This document shows positions 44,966 through 54,366 of a DNA stretch of 64,000 bases, piece after piece. The notes under the pieces are model-generated. The model ran no database searches and had not been told where the DNA came from. It worked only from the letters and a program-made list of their open reading frames with translations. The position numbers and the translations under genes are program-made. Source of the stretch: an uncultured Bacillota bacterium (GTDB lineage Bacteria > Bacillota > Clostridia > Lachnospirales > Lachnospiraceae); NCBI GenBank assembly GCA_958352855.1, contig CATWQE010000007.1, positions 10,919 through 74,918 on the forward strand, in the 5' to 3' direction. How positions within the stretch are numbered: position 1 is the first letter of the stretch; every line of letters starts with the position of its first letter.

Positions 44966-45888
44966 TGGCAGATACAAAGAATATGGCGCTTGAAGGTTTT
45001 CGGGAAAATACGGTAACCAGTGAGCAGCTTTTATCTCTTAAAAGACAGATGAATGCAAAAGCTCTGACAAAAAGGAGAACACGTACAGGGATTCGCCTTG
45101 CAGCTAATCTGGTAATGGCTTTTGTGATTTTACTCCCGCTGTTATATGCGCTTAGCATTGCATTTATGCCATCAGGTGAATTGTTTACCATGGAACTGAA
45201 TTTGCTGCCAAAGAATCCAACACTCAGCAATTTTCGAGATGCGCTGGTGAATGTACCGTTGCTTCGATTTATTTTGAATTCTTTTATTATGGCAGGCTGC
45301 ATTACCATTGGACAGATTATCACATGCTCACTGTCTGCTTTTGCCTTTTCTTTTTTGGAATTTAAGGGAAAAGGAATCTTGTTTGCCATTGTTATGGCAA
45401 CCATGATGGTACCTGGGGAAGCAACGATTATTTCCAATTATCTGACTGTAGGAAGTCTGGGCATGTTAGATACTTATGGGGTGCTTATTGTACCTTATCT
45501 GACTTCTGCAATGGGAATTTTCCTGTTTCGGCAGTTTTATATGACCTTCCCTGTTTCCCTATATGAATCTGCAAAATTAGATGGATGCAGTAACATAAAA
45601 TTTATAATAAAGATTCTTATTCCTTTGACAAAATCAGCTATCGGAGCCATGGGAGTGTATACCTTTATTAATGCATGGAACATGTATATGTGGCCTCTTC
45701 TGGTAACAGGTTCTGACAAAATGAGAACCGTACAGATTGGTATCAGTATGCTGGACAGTGTGGATTCCCAGTCCATCACCTTAATGATTGCAGGGGTGGT
45801 TATGGTTATCATTCCATCCATTTCAATTTTTATCCTGGGACAGAAGCAGCTTATCAGAGGAATGTTCTCCGGAGCTGTAAAAGGGTAA
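44965..45888 (+). CDS. ugpE: ABC transporter permease, UgpE type
   Basis: A 307-residue permease with an unusually long cytoplasmic N-terminus (about 45 residues), six helices and the EAA loop YESAKLDGCSNIKFIIKILIP. It partners the previous permease. Confidence 0.87.
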   Translation: MADTKNMALEGFRENTVTSEQLLSLKRQMNAKALTKRRTRTGIRLAANLVMAFVILLPLLYALSIAFMPSGELFTMELNLLPKNPTLSNFRDALVNVPLLRFILNSFIMAGCITIGQIITCSLSAFAFSFLEFKGKGILFAIVMATMMVPGEATIISNYLTVGSLGMLDTYGVLIVPYLTSAMGIFLFRQFYMTFPVSLYESAKLDGCSNIKFIIKILIPLTKSAIGAMGVYTFINAWNMYMWPLLVTGSDKMRTVQIGISMLDSVDSQSITLMIAGVVMVIIPSISIFILGQKQLIRGMFSGAVKG

Positions 45889-45962
45889 AATTCAGCCGGA
45901 AATGGCTTTTTAAAATAGATGGAAATAGAAAGAAAAATTTGAAAACATTAGGAGAAAAGGAC

Positions 45963-47366
45963 ATGAAAAAAAGAGTAATAACAGCAGTTTTAGCAGCAAC
46001 TATGGCCCTCAGTTCTCTGGCGGGCTGTGGCAATGGAAAAACATTGGAGGAACAGACAGCGTCCACAGGAGAAACCGGTACACAGGGAAGCGCAGAAGAG
46101 GAAGGATTTTTCATGGCAGATGCCAAAGACGTGGAGGGAACCGAGATTTCCTTCTGGCATTCCATGGGTGGCGTCAACGGACAGGCTATTGATGCTCTGG
46201 TGGAGAAGTTTAATACAGAAAATGAATTTGGGATTACAGTAAATGCCCAGTATCAGGGAGAATATGACGATTCCTTAAATAAACTGAAAAGCGCTCAGAT
46301 TGGAAACATGGGAGCCGATTTGGTTCAGGTTTATGAAATTGGAAGCCGCTTTATGATTGAATCCGGATGGATTACTCCTATGCAGGAAATGATTGATGCA
46401 GATGGATATGATATGTCCTCCATTGAACCGAATCTGGCTGCATATTATACCATTGATGATAAGTTGTACTCCATGCCATTTAACTCTTCTACACCGATTA
46501 TGTATTATAATAAAGATATGTTTGAAAAAGCAGGAATTACAGAAGTTCCTGACAGTCTGGAAGCCATTGAAGAAGCTGGCGAACAGCTTCTTAGCAAAGG
46601 CGGTGCAGGAGAAGTGATTTCTCTTGGAATATATGGATGGTTTTTTGAACAGTTCATGGGAAAACAGGGACTTGATTATGCCAATAATGAAAATGGACGC
46701 AAAGAAGCTGCAACAGCAGTAGCTTTTGATGAAAATGGCGGTGCGGCCAATATCCTCACAGCATGGAAATCTCTTTATGATAAAGGTTATGCGCCCAATG
46801 TAGGAAAAGGCGGCGACGCAGGTCTTGCGGATTTCTCAGCCGGAAAATCAGCCATTACATTAGGTTCAACAGCTTCTCTGAAACAGATTCTTCAGGATGT
46901 AAATGGAAAGTTTGAAGTAGGTACTGCTTATTTCCCAAAAGTAAAATCATCGGATGAAGGTGGCGTTTCTATTGGCGGCGCATCTTTGTGGGCTTTAAAT
47001 AACAATGACCCTAAGAAAGCAAGAGCTACCTGGGAGTTTATTAAATTCCTTGTATCTTCTGAGTCACAGGCTTATTGGAATGCGCAGACAGGATATTTTC
47101 CGGTAACAACAGATGCTCATGAAGAACAGGTATTTAAAGATAATATTGCAAAATATCCCCAGTTCCAGACTGCTATTGACCAGTTACACGATTCTTCACC
47201 GGAATATGTGGGAGCATTGTTAAGTGTATTTCCGGAAGCAAGAGCCACTGTGGAGTCTCAGATTGAGAGTCTTTTAAATGGAGACCAGAATGTAGATGAA
47301 ACAGTTTCTAATATGGCAGACGCTATTAATAAATCCATTGAGGAATATAATCTGGTGAATAACTGA
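45963..47366 (+). CDS. ugpB: ABC transporter substrate-binding lipoprotein, UgpB type
   Basis: This 467-residue lipoprotein has lipobox LAGC with Cys22. The mature part resembles glycerol-3-phosphate binding proteins: ISFWHSMGG near the start, ADLVQVYEIGSRFMIESG, PFNSSTPIMYYNKDMFEKAG, and VSIGGASLWALNN. Unlike the other importers here the binding protein is encoded last, after ATPase and permeases. The ATG at 45963 lies after AGGAGAAAAGG. A terminator follows. Confidence 0.88.
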   Translation: MKKRVITAVLAATMALSSLAGCGNGKTLEEQTASTGETGTQGSAEEEGFFMADAKDVEGTEISFWHSMGGVNGQAIDALVEKFNTENEFGITVNAQYQGEYDDSLNKLKSAQIGNMGADLVQVYEIGSRFMIESGWITPMQEMIDADGYDMSSIEPNLAAYYTIDDKLYSMPFNSSTPIMYYNKDMFEKAGITEVPDSLEAIEEAGEQLLSKGGAGEVISLGIYGWFFEQFMGKQGLDYANNENGRKEAATAVAFDENGGAANILTAWKSLYDKGYAPNVGKGGDAGLADFSAGKSAITLGSTASLKQILQDVNGKFEVGTAYFPKVKSSDEGGVSIGGASLWALNNNDPKKARATWEFIKFLVSSESQAYWNAQTGYFPVTTDAHEEQVFKDNIAKYPQFQTAIDQLHDSSPEYVGALLSVFPEARATVESQIESLLNGDQNVDETVSNMADAINKSIEEYNLVNN

Positions 47367-47385
47367 TATTTAAGAGAATAGAAGC

Positions 47386-47415
47386 AAAGGGCTGCCTGAT
47401 TTTGCAGCCCTTTTG
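47386..47415 (+). terminator. terminator of the Ugp-like operon
   Basis: AAAGGGCTGC pairs with GCAGCCCTTT, ending in TTTTG. Confidence 0.8.
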
Positions 47416-47431
47416 TAGTGGTAAAGCTATT

Positions 47432-47461
47432 TTGGATAAAGTATAATAAGCATAGTATAAA
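47432..47461 (+). promoter_or_regulatory. candidate promoter of the glycerophosphodiesterase gene
   Basis: TTGGAT and TATAAA are 18 bases apart, directly after the Ugp terminator, giving the next gene its own promoter. Confidence 0.4.
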
Positions 47462-47492
47462 ATCAGGAGAATCAAAGGGAGGCAGAGATTGT

Positions 47493-48221
47493 ATGACGAA
47501 AATTTTTGCACACAGAGGCGCCAGCGCTTATGCGCCGGAAAACACCATGGAAGCTTTTGTATTGGCAGTAAAACAGGGCGCAGATGGAATTGAGCTGGAT
47601 GTTCAGATGACGAAAGACGGTGAGGTAGTGGTCATTCATGATGAAACCATTGACAGGGTCAGTGACAAAAAAGGCGCAGTGAGGGATTATACCCTGGAGG
47701 AGCTTCGGAAATTTTCTTTTTCTAACCATATGGAAAAGTATAAGGACGCAGCAATTCCTACGTTAAAAGAGGTGCTGGAATTTCTGAAACCAACAAAGCT
47801 GGAGCTGAATATTGAGCTGAAAACAGGAATTTACTGGTATTCGGGACTGGAAGAGAAAACCATGGAGTTGGTGAAAGAAGCTGGTATGGAGAACAGGGTG
47901 ATTTATTCTTCTTTTAATCATTACAGCATACAAAAGATTTTAGAATTAGACAGCAATGCACAGTGTGCATATCTCTACAGTGACGTATTCTTAAATGTGG
48001 ATAAGTATGCCAAAGAAACAGGAGTATGTGGATTGCATCCTGCGGTGTATCATTTAAAGATGCCCGCTTTCCTGAAAGAGTATCAGGAAAGCGGCCTAAA
48101 GGTTCGTGTGTGGACAGTGAATAAAAAAGAAGATATGGAAGCCTTTATTAAGGCAGACCTGGAAGCCATTATTACAAATTATCCGGATAAGGCTCTGGAG
48201 GTCAGAAGGCTGTTATCCTAA
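47493..48221 (+). CDS. ugpQ: glycerophosphodiester phosphodiesterase
   Basis: This 242-residue cytoplasmic TIM-barrel enzyme hydrolyses glycerophosphodiesters to glycerol-3-phosphate. It has the GDPD signature HRGASAYAPENTMEAF, metal residues in GIELDVQMTKDG and the histidine of VVIHDET, then ELNIELK. No signal peptide, so it acts on imported substrate, which links it to the importer upstream. The ATG at 47493 follows GGGAGG. Its last nine bases overlap the convergent MATE gene. Confidence 0.93.
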   Translation: MTKIFAHRGASAYAPENTMEAFVLAVKQGADGIELDVQMTKDGEVVVIHDETIDRVSDKKGAVRDYTLEELRKFSFSNHMEKYKDAAIPTLKEVLEFLKPTKLELNIELKTGIYWYSGLEEKTMELVKEAGMENRVIYSSFNHYSIQKILELDSNAQCAYLYSDVFLNVDKYAKETGVCGLHPAVYHLKMPAFLKEYQESGLKVRVWTVNKKEDMEAFIKADLEAIITNYPDKALEVRRLLS

Positions 48222-49637
48222 TTTTTTCATTCGCCGCTTTCTTCGCAGAGTCATCAGGATACTGCTTTTTGGCTCCGGCAGGGTGTACTGGGTGTTGTCC
48301 TCAAAATCCTGTTTTGGGAGTTTTCGCATGCTTGCGTAGTAGGCAGCAGCCAGTGGAATACATGCGCCAATCCATGCAAGAGGATTGGACGCGCAGGCTC
48401 CGGCAAAACCGAAAAGCCCGGTGAGGATTAAGGCTCCAATAGCCCGCATAATTAATTCCATGACACCGGCCACTGTTGGAAACAGGCTTTTTCCAATGCC
48501 CTGCAAGGTGAAACGGTAAATAAATAAGAGGGCAAGGACCGGGTACATACAGCCATTGATGGTAAGATAAGTCTGGGACAAAGCCAGGACTTCTGTTTCA
48601 CCGGCCCCCACAAAGAGGCTGGTAAGCTGGCTTCCGGCAAATATATTTACAAACCCCATCAGAATACTGAAACTGCCGGAAATGAGAATACATTGAAATA
48701 CACCTTTACGAATACGGTTAAACTTGCCAGCGCCATAGTTTTGCGCAGCATAGGTAGCCATGGCAGTACCAAAGGAATTCATAGGGAAGGTGGCAATGCT
48801 GTCAATTTTCTGAGAGGCTGTATAGGCTGCCACAGAAACAGAGCCAAGTCCGTTTAAGGCAAACTGCAGCATCAGGGAACCAATGGCGATAATGGACATC
48901 TGAAATGCCATTGGAAGAGCCACACCCAGGTGGGATAAAATAATTTCAGGATGGATACGGAAATCCTCTTTTTTTACCCAAAGCAGGGGAACCTTTTTCA
49001 CAATAAACAGGATACAAAGGATTCCAGATAAAAGCTGTGCCAGAATCGTAGCTACGCCTGCTCCGGCTACGCCCATGTGGAAATTCAGGATAAAAACAAA
49101 ATCCAGAACAATATTTACCAGACAGGCAAAAATCAAAAAGTATAAAGGAGTTTTGCTGTCACCAAGAGCCCGCACAATATTAGAAAGCAGGTTAAAAAGA
49201 ATAGTGGCAGGAATTCCCATAAAAATAATGACTAAATAGGAATACGCATCCTCTATAATTTCATCTGGCGTCTGAAGCAATTCCAAAAGCGGTCGGGCAA
49301 GAAATACCGCTAAAATGGTAAAAATAATGGCTGCTGCAACACTAATAAGAATACCGGCAGCAAAACTTTTCCGCACAGCGTGTTCATTACCAGAGCCGAA
49401 TTTTTGGGCTGTAATAATAGAAAGACCGGAAGTCAGACCATTGACAAAACCGAGAATAAAGAAAGTAATACTTCCGGTACAGCCTACGGCTGCCAGAGCG
49501 TTGACACCAATGGTACGGCCTACAATTAAAGTATCTGCCATGCTGTAAAACTGCTGAAAAATATTTCCGATAATCAGCGGCATGGCAAAGAAAAAAATCA
49601 GTTTTGCAGGATTCCCCTGCGTCAATGTCTTAGTCAT
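48213..49637 (-). CDS. MATE-family exporter
   Basis: A 474-residue, 12-helix transporter closer to the MATE protein at 9581 than to the one at 41410: both share the GNIFQQFY segment and ALGDSKTPLYFLIFA-like repeat. The C-terminus has a 35-residue basic cytoplasmic tail. It is divergent from an AraC regulator, which may control it. The start follows GGGAGG. Confidence 0.9.
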   Translation of the reverse strand: MTKTLTQGNPAKLIFFFAMPLIIGNIFQQFYSMADTLIVGRTIGVNALAAVGCTGSITFFILGFVNGLTSGLSIITAQKFGSGNEHAVRKSFAAGILISVAAAIIFTILAVFLARPLLELLQTPDEIIEDAYSYLVIIFMGIPATILFNLLSNIVRALGDSKTPLYFLIFACLVNIVLDFVFILNFHMGVAGAGVATILAQLLSGILCILFIVKKVPLLWVKKEDFRIHPEIILSHLGVALPMAFQMSIIAIGSLMLQFALNGLGSVSVAAYTASQKIDSIATFPMNSFGTAMATYAAQNYGAGKFNRIRKGVFQCILISGSFSILMGFVNIFAGSQLTSLFVGAGETEVLALSQTYLTINGCMYPVLALLFIYRFTLQGIGKSLFPTVAGVMELIMRAIGALILTGLFGFAGACASNPLAWIGACIPLAAAYYASMRKLPKQDFEDNTQYTLPEPKSSILMTLRRKRRMKKLG

Positions 49638-49782
49638 AGAAGAAAATCCTCCCTGAATTTGTTACTTGCTGATTGCTATTATAGGAGAACAAATGGAAAG
49701 TAGAATGTAATTTCTTGTGCTTTAGATGGACTATGTTGTATAGTTAAACCAGAGAAATGATTCAGAGGGAAGGAGATTTAAC

Positions 49783-50640
49783 ATGTGCGCGGAACAATAT
49801 GAGTTTACCAATAAAGACCTGAATCCCAGATTTTTGTTTACCTGTTTCCAGAAGAGAACCGAAGAGGAGGAAAAATATCACGCTCACGATTTTATTGAAA
49901 TTGCGGTGATTTTAAAAGGAAAGGGAAAGTTTTGTATAGATGGAAAAGAGCAGGAGGTGGAAGAGGGAACCATGCTGATTTTAAATCCTGGTACATATCA
50001 TAAAAGTATTCCAAAAGAGGGAGGAACTACAGAATTTTATATGGCTTTTTCCGGTGTGGAATTTCAGAATTGCAGACCTGGATATATGCCGCTTTTTCCG
50101 GGAGAAAAAATGTTGCTGCAAATGCCGGAAAAAATGAAACGTGATATTTTTAAACTCTGTATGGATATGACAAAAGAATGGGAGAATCAGAATCCTGGAC
50201 GTTACTTTATGCTAAAGGCATATCTTATTCAGGTTCTTTGCCTCATTGTCAGGGAAATTCATGAAGAGAAAAAAGGAATTTCCAGAGACGGATATGTGTT
50301 TCAATCTACAGGAAAGAAATATGTAGTGCAACAGATTATGAAATATATGGAGGAACACTATCCAGAGAAAATTTCCCTGGAACACATTGCAACCAACATG
50401 TATTTGAGCTCCTTCTATATTTCTAAAATCTTCAAAAGTGAGACAGGAGATACGCCCATTAATTATCTCATTAGCCTGCGTATGGAAAAGGCCAAAGAAC
50501 TTCTGGACAAAAATCCAGAAGAAACCGTACAGAAGGTAGCGGCGGCAGTAGGGTACGAAGACGCCTATCATTTCAGTAAAGTGTTTAAGAAATATTATGG
50601 GATTTCTCCACTTTATTATAAGGGGAGAGCGAAGATATAA
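49783..50640 (+). CDS. AraC-family regulator with cupin sensor domain
   Basis: A 285-residue regulator: N-terminal cupin (YHAHDFIEIAVILKGKGKF, about residues 25-90) and C-terminal AraC double HTH (IATNMYLSSFYISKIFKS, AAVGYEDAYHFSKVFKKYYG, about 185-283). It is divergent from the MATE gene with 145 bases between. A sugar or amino-sugar ligand is usual for this layout, but no sugar genes adjoin. Start ATG follows GAAGGAGA. Confidence 0.88.
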   Translation: MCAEQYEFTNKDLNPRFLFTCFQKRTEEEEKYHAHDFIEIAVILKGKGKFCIDGKEQEVEEGTMLILNPGTYHKSIPKEGGTTEFYMAFSGVEFQNCRPGYMPLFPGEKMLLQMPEKMKRDIFKLCMDMTKEWENQNPGRYFMLKAYLIQVLCLIVREIHEEKKGISRDGYVFQSTGKKYVVQQIMKYMEEHYPEKISLEHIATNMYLSSFYISKIFKSETGDTPINYLISLRMEKAKELLDKNPEETVQKVAAAVGYEDAYHFSKVFKKYYGISPLYYKGRAKI

Positions 50641-50644
50641 AAGG

Positions 50645-50699
50645 GACGGATGTTGCAGGTGAAGTAATTATTTAGGAATTTCTGCAACATCCGTCTGTT
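50645..50699. terminator. bidirectional terminator with a perfect 14-bp stem
   Basis: GACGGATGTTGCAG pairs exactly with CTGCAACATCCGTC over a 23-base loop, between convergent genes. Confidence 0.75.
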
Positions 50700-50705
50700 T
50701 AAAAT

Positions 50706-51566
50706 TTATTTCCAATATTTTTCAATGGCGGATTGGGCTTTTTCCTCCGGTAAAGAGAATTTATCTATAATGCGCGACATAGTTTCTTGCTTAGAGAGAT
50801 TAAATTCCTTACAGGTTTCTATAAGGGACTGGATACCCTTTTCTAACCCTCTCTCAATTCCATCTTCTAAAATCATTTGTCCTAATTTGGTCATGGCAAT
50901 CACCTCCCTGATTTCATTCATTTCCGCTGCGCTCAAAAGCTTATTTGCAAAAGCGTAGAGCACAGCCTGCATTTTTTGTATTTCATCGTTTGTGAAGAGA
51001 TGTTCCCCGTCTTGAATCAGCTTTAAACCTGATAAAATTCTGTTTTTTACAGGCATGTTTCCACTCATTAAGGGGCTGAATAAAAGAGGAATTACATCTT
51101 TTCGCTGTATCTTTTGTGTCTTTAATAGTTTTTTAAACAGCTTGTCTGCATTTTTCCCTTTTAGAGAAATTACTTTTACCCGATAAGTATTAATACCTTC
51201 AGTGTATTCGCTAAGGGTATTTTTGGATTTGCCGGAACAAATGACGCAGGTAATCACTGGTACCTGAAAGACCCGGCTGGTAGCTGCTTCGTATTCCCGA
51301 AAGCGCTTTAAATCTTTTATGGTTAGTGCATCGCTTTCAAATTCAAAGTGATACCAGCATCCGTTTGTGGTTTCATAGTTGAAATCCTGATAGAGAGCCC
51401 TGGCTTCCAGATGAATGAGTTCTGTTGGCATAACTTGCTTCAGTTTTTCATGAATACCAGCCCATTGGAGCATTTCTTCACCAAAAAATTGAGCCGCAGA
51501 TTTCATAGCTTTATCTTCCAGATGGGTATAGTCGTCTGAAAGTATGTAAGTGTTTGTTTTCGGCAT
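50706..51566 (-). CDS. Rpn/PD-(D/E)XK-type nuclease, putative transposase family
   Basis: This 286-residue protein resembles the Rpn/PDDEXK-type family abundant in Lachnospiraceae. It has the core acidic strand YHFEFESDALTIKDLKRFREY, a following helical part, and a C-terminal GIERGLEKGIQSLIE repeat region characteristic of these proteins. They promote DNA rearrangement in some bacteria and are not conventional transposons; no terminal repeats are visible. The ATG at 51566 is three bases after GGAGG, which is tight; a TTG six codons upstream is the alternative. Confidence 0.75.
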   Translation of the reverse strand: MPKTNTYILSDDYTHLEDKAMKSAAQFFGEEMLQWAGIHEKLKQVMPTELIHLEARALYQDFNYETTNGCWYHFEFESDALTIKDLKRFREYEAATSRVFQVPVITCVICSGKSKNTLSEYTEGINTYRVKVISLKGKNADKLFKKLLKTQKIQRKDVIPLLFSPLMSGNMPVKNRILSGLKLIQDGEHLFTNDEIQKMQAVLYAFANKLLSAAEMNEIREVIAMTKLGQMILEDGIERGLEKGIQSLIETCKEFNLSKQETMSRIIDKFSLPEEKAQSAIEKYWK

Positions 51567-51584
51567 ATGCCTCCTTTCAGGCAA

Positions 51585-52154
51585 TGCAGAACTAATCTAT
51601 ACAGCTTTATTATACACAATCAGTGACAGGTTTGCCTATGATTTTTTATTTAATATAGATTAATATGGATAAAAAGTTTTGAAAGTGTTTAAGAAAATAA
51701 GATGGAATTGATAAAAGATAAAAAGAACTGTATTGAGTAGAACTGATTTTGTCCTGTCACTGTTTATAGATAGTATAGTATAAGGCTGAAAAGAATACAA
51801 GAAATTTTTGGGTTGGACAGAAGTGAAAACCATGACTATTGGCAGTTTTATTATGGGGTGAGTTTTTTTAATAAAAATTGAATGGAATATATAAAATTAA
51901 TTCAGTTGCAGAATATATTGCATTAAAAAAGGAGATATATACTTATATTTGTTAAATAATTATTTGAATAAGTAATATATATTTTGAAGATATAGCTATA
52001 AACATTGTAATGTTTATAATTATATTATATGATAAAGAAACAAAGTAATTCTAATACATCTATTAGAAAGAAATCCGTTCAATGGTAACTGTTGGTCATT
52101 ATGATACAAGAATATGTATCCGATGGAATTAAAATGAGAGGAGAGATTGAAATA
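51585..52154. other. 570-base AT-rich stretch without a recognised gene
   Basis: The stretch is markedly AT-rich. I see no open frame with a convincing site, no tRNA and no terminator. A small palindrome AACATTGTAATGTT lies at about 52001-52014. The end carries the leader of the following lipoprotein gene. The composition suggests horizontally acquired or decayed DNA. Confidence 0.5.
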
Positions 52155-52988
52155 ATGAAAATAAAAGGTAACAACAGCTTTTTTAAATACTTATTAGGAA
52201 TGATTATAGCAATCCTTCTTTTCATCCCTTGTCTCTGTGGATGCAAAAAGAAAAATTCTGAAAAGATATCGAAAGGATTGGATTTAAAACAATTAGAAGA
52301 AGATTGCAAAAAAAATGGAGGAAATATTGTATATTCCCAGGATGGAATTTTAATCAGTCATTGGGAAAAGGGACAAAGTAATTCATTTTATACGTATATT
52401 GTCATTCCACCTGTAGAAATGTCTAAAGAGAGCGAGAAAATTCTCACTACAGGCGAGCCTGTCTCAGAATACTCTGTTCAGCTATCGGATGGAAACATAT
52501 ACTCTCATCAGAATCAGGGGGATGTATTTTCAGAAACAGATGCATGGATACACACTTACGGGTCACTTCAAGATATTGCTGATTCCCTTCAGCTTAATAT
52601 CATTGCCAGTGATTTAGCTAATTATCCGGAAAGTGACAATAATCTTCTTCTGGTGTATAGCAAAAGTCCTTCTACTCAACGTATTTCCATCCAGAGTATA
52701 ATACCAAAAATGGAAAAGAACTATTATATAACAGACATGAATATTTATCTGTGTTTAGGTTCTGCAGAAGGCAGTGCTACATATGTATTTGAGCCTATTA
52801 CAAAAGAGGCAAAACATAAAGTATACAAAATTCATGGAGGGGAGAAAGCGCATCTGCTTTATGATTTATCTATAGAGCAGGGGATAGTTTTTGTACGAAT
52901 GGATGGAGCCTATTATATGTGGGAGCTGCAAGGAATCAAAAAAATAGAAGACTTGTATGAATTTGCGGATTCTCTCTACATCATTTAA
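52155..52988 (+). CDS. lipoprotein of unknown function
   Basis: A 277-residue protein with a signal peptide and lipobox LCGC with Cys30; the mature part has no recognised domain. It contains alternating beta-like segments and ends in a short helix (MWELQGIKKIEDLYEFADSL). Start at 52155, ten bases after GAGGAGAG; an upstream ATG at 52092 would place extra residues before the signal peptide. Next to the AT-rich stretch and an Rpn gene; no operon partner. Confidence 0.7.
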   Translation: MKIKGNNSFFKYLLGMIIAILLFIPCLCGCKKKNSEKISKGLDLKQLEEDCKKNGGNIVYSQDGILISHWEKGQSNSFYTYIVIPPVEMSKESEKILTTGEPVSEYSVQLSDGNIYSHQNQGDVFSETDAWIHTYGSLQDIADSLQLNIIASDLANYPESDNNLLLVYSKSPSTQRISIQSIIPKMEKNYYITDMNIYLCLGSAEGSATYVFEPITKEAKHKVYKIHGGEKAHLLYDLSIEQGIVFVRMDGAYYMWELQGIKKIEDLYEFADSLYII

Positions 52989-52992
52989 AGAG

Positions 52993-53034
52993 TAAGGGCT
53001 ATATTCCTATAAGAGAACAGGAATGTAGCCCTTA
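52993..53034. terminator. bidirectional terminator
   Basis: TAAGGGCTA and ATTCCT pair with AGGAAT and TAGCCCTTA, between the lipoprotein gene and the convergent PTS gene. Confidence 0.7.
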
Positions 53035-53095
53035 TGCATTAAGTGAATTTTGTCGTATCGTTAAAACAGGCCTCTAAAAAGGACAAGAGTATATT

Positions 53096-54148
53096 CTACA
53101 AATCCAATTTCAAATCGTTTTCCTTAATCCATCCTTTTTTCCTCATAGGAACGGCAATAAGCCAGGACAGAACTGCTGGTAAAATAAAGCAAATCAACGC
53201 CATTCCAATCCAGTCCACAGGAGTGATAGCAGCTTTGGTTCCGGCAGCAATATCATTGACCCATCCGGTGTATACACCAATCTGTCCTACAAATCCACAG
53301 GTACCCATACCGGAGGCTACAGCGGCGCCATTCATTTCCATATGGAAGAGACAGGTAGCAATGGGACCGGTTATGGCAGATGCCAGTGTTGGAGGAAGCC
53401 ATATCTTTGGATTTCTTACAATATTTCCCATCTGAAGCATTGAGGTTCCAATACCCTGGGCAAATAAACCGCCCCATTTGTTTTCTTTAAAGCTCATAAC
53501 TGCAAATCCAACCATCTGGGCACAGCATCCGGCAACAGCGGCGCCACCGGCAAGACCGGTAAGAGAAAGAGCGGCGCAGATAGCAGCGCTGCTGATAGGT
53601 AATGTTAATGCAATACCAACAATTACAGATACCAGAATTCCCATGAAGAATGGCTGGAGTTCGGTTGCCCACATAATGGCATTTCCAACTGTGCTGGCCG
53701 CATAGCCAATGGCAGGAGCCCACCACAGGGACAGAAGCACACCTACTGCAATGGTTACAAAAGGTGTAACAATAATATCAATCTTGGTTTCTTTGGAAAC
53801 CAGTTTACCAAATTCTGCGGCAAAAATACTGACAATCAGTACAGCCAAAGGTCCTCCTGCAGCGCCCAGTTCGTTGGCCGCCATACCTACCGCGGTAAGG
53901 GAAAACAGAACCAGAGGGGGACATTGAAGGGCATAACCAATAGAAATAGCCATAGCTGCTCCGGTAGCGCCCTTTGCATATGTACCAACCGTTACCAGGA
54001 TATCAATTCCAAGCTGTTCTCCCAGAGTACTGATAATAGTACCGATTAAGAGAGAAGCAAAGAGACCCTGAGCCATGGCGCCTAAAGCATCAATGCCGTA
54101 TCTTTTCGCAGAAAAGATAATGTTTTTCTTTTTCAAAAATTCTTTCAT
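53096..54148 (-). CDS. PTS IIC-like membrane permease (PTS_EIIC_2 family)
   Basis: A 350-residue membrane protein with about ten helices rich in Gly and Ala, matching the PTS_EIIC_2 family (KRYGIDALGAMAQGLFASLL; LPISSAAICAALSLTGLAGG; WLPPTLASAITGPIATCLF). No IIA or IIB gene is nearby, so it may be an orphan transporter or regulatory membrane protein rather than a full PTS. Divergent from the GH112 gene by 218 bases. Start ATG follows AAGGAGAA. Confidence 0.82.
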   Translation of the reverse strand: MKEFLKKKNIIFSAKRYGIDALGAMAQGLFASLLIGTIISTLGEQLGIDILVTVGTYAKGATGAAMAISIGYALQCPPLVLFSLTAVGMAANELGAAGGPLAVLIVSIFAAEFGKLVSKETKIDIIVTPFVTIAVGVLLSLWWAPAIGYAASTVGNAIMWATELQPFFMGILVSVIVGIALTLPISSAAICAALSLTGLAGGAAVAGCCAQMVGFAVMSFKENKWGGLFAQGIGTSMLQMGNIVRNPKIWLPPTLASAITGPIATCLFHMEMNGAAVASGMGTCGFVGQIGVYTGWVNDIAAGTKAAITPVDWIGMALICFILPAVLSWLIAVPMRKKGWIKENDLKLDL

Positions 54149-54366
54149 GACATTCTCCTTATCATTACTACTGTTATATCATGTGTCTTGTCACATAGAT
54201 TCTATTATCCACATTTTTAAAGATTCGTCAATAGAAAAATAAAAAGCAATATTCCTAAAAATGTACGCAATATCACTGTTGAAAAAAACAGGGTAAACAG
54301 GTAATGTAAAGGTATTACCAAGAAGTAAGAACAAGATTCTTAAAAACGTATGAGGAGGAAATTTTT

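Noticed and set aside
50706..51566. Insertion sequence around the Rpn-type gene
   Set aside because: No terminal inverted repeats or target duplication were seen; the 14-bp inverted repeat next to it is a terminator.
53043..53435. 130-residue plus-strand reading frame opposite the PTS IIC gene
   Set aside because: Shadow of the real membrane-protein gene on the minus strand, with no ribosome binding site and unnatural composition.
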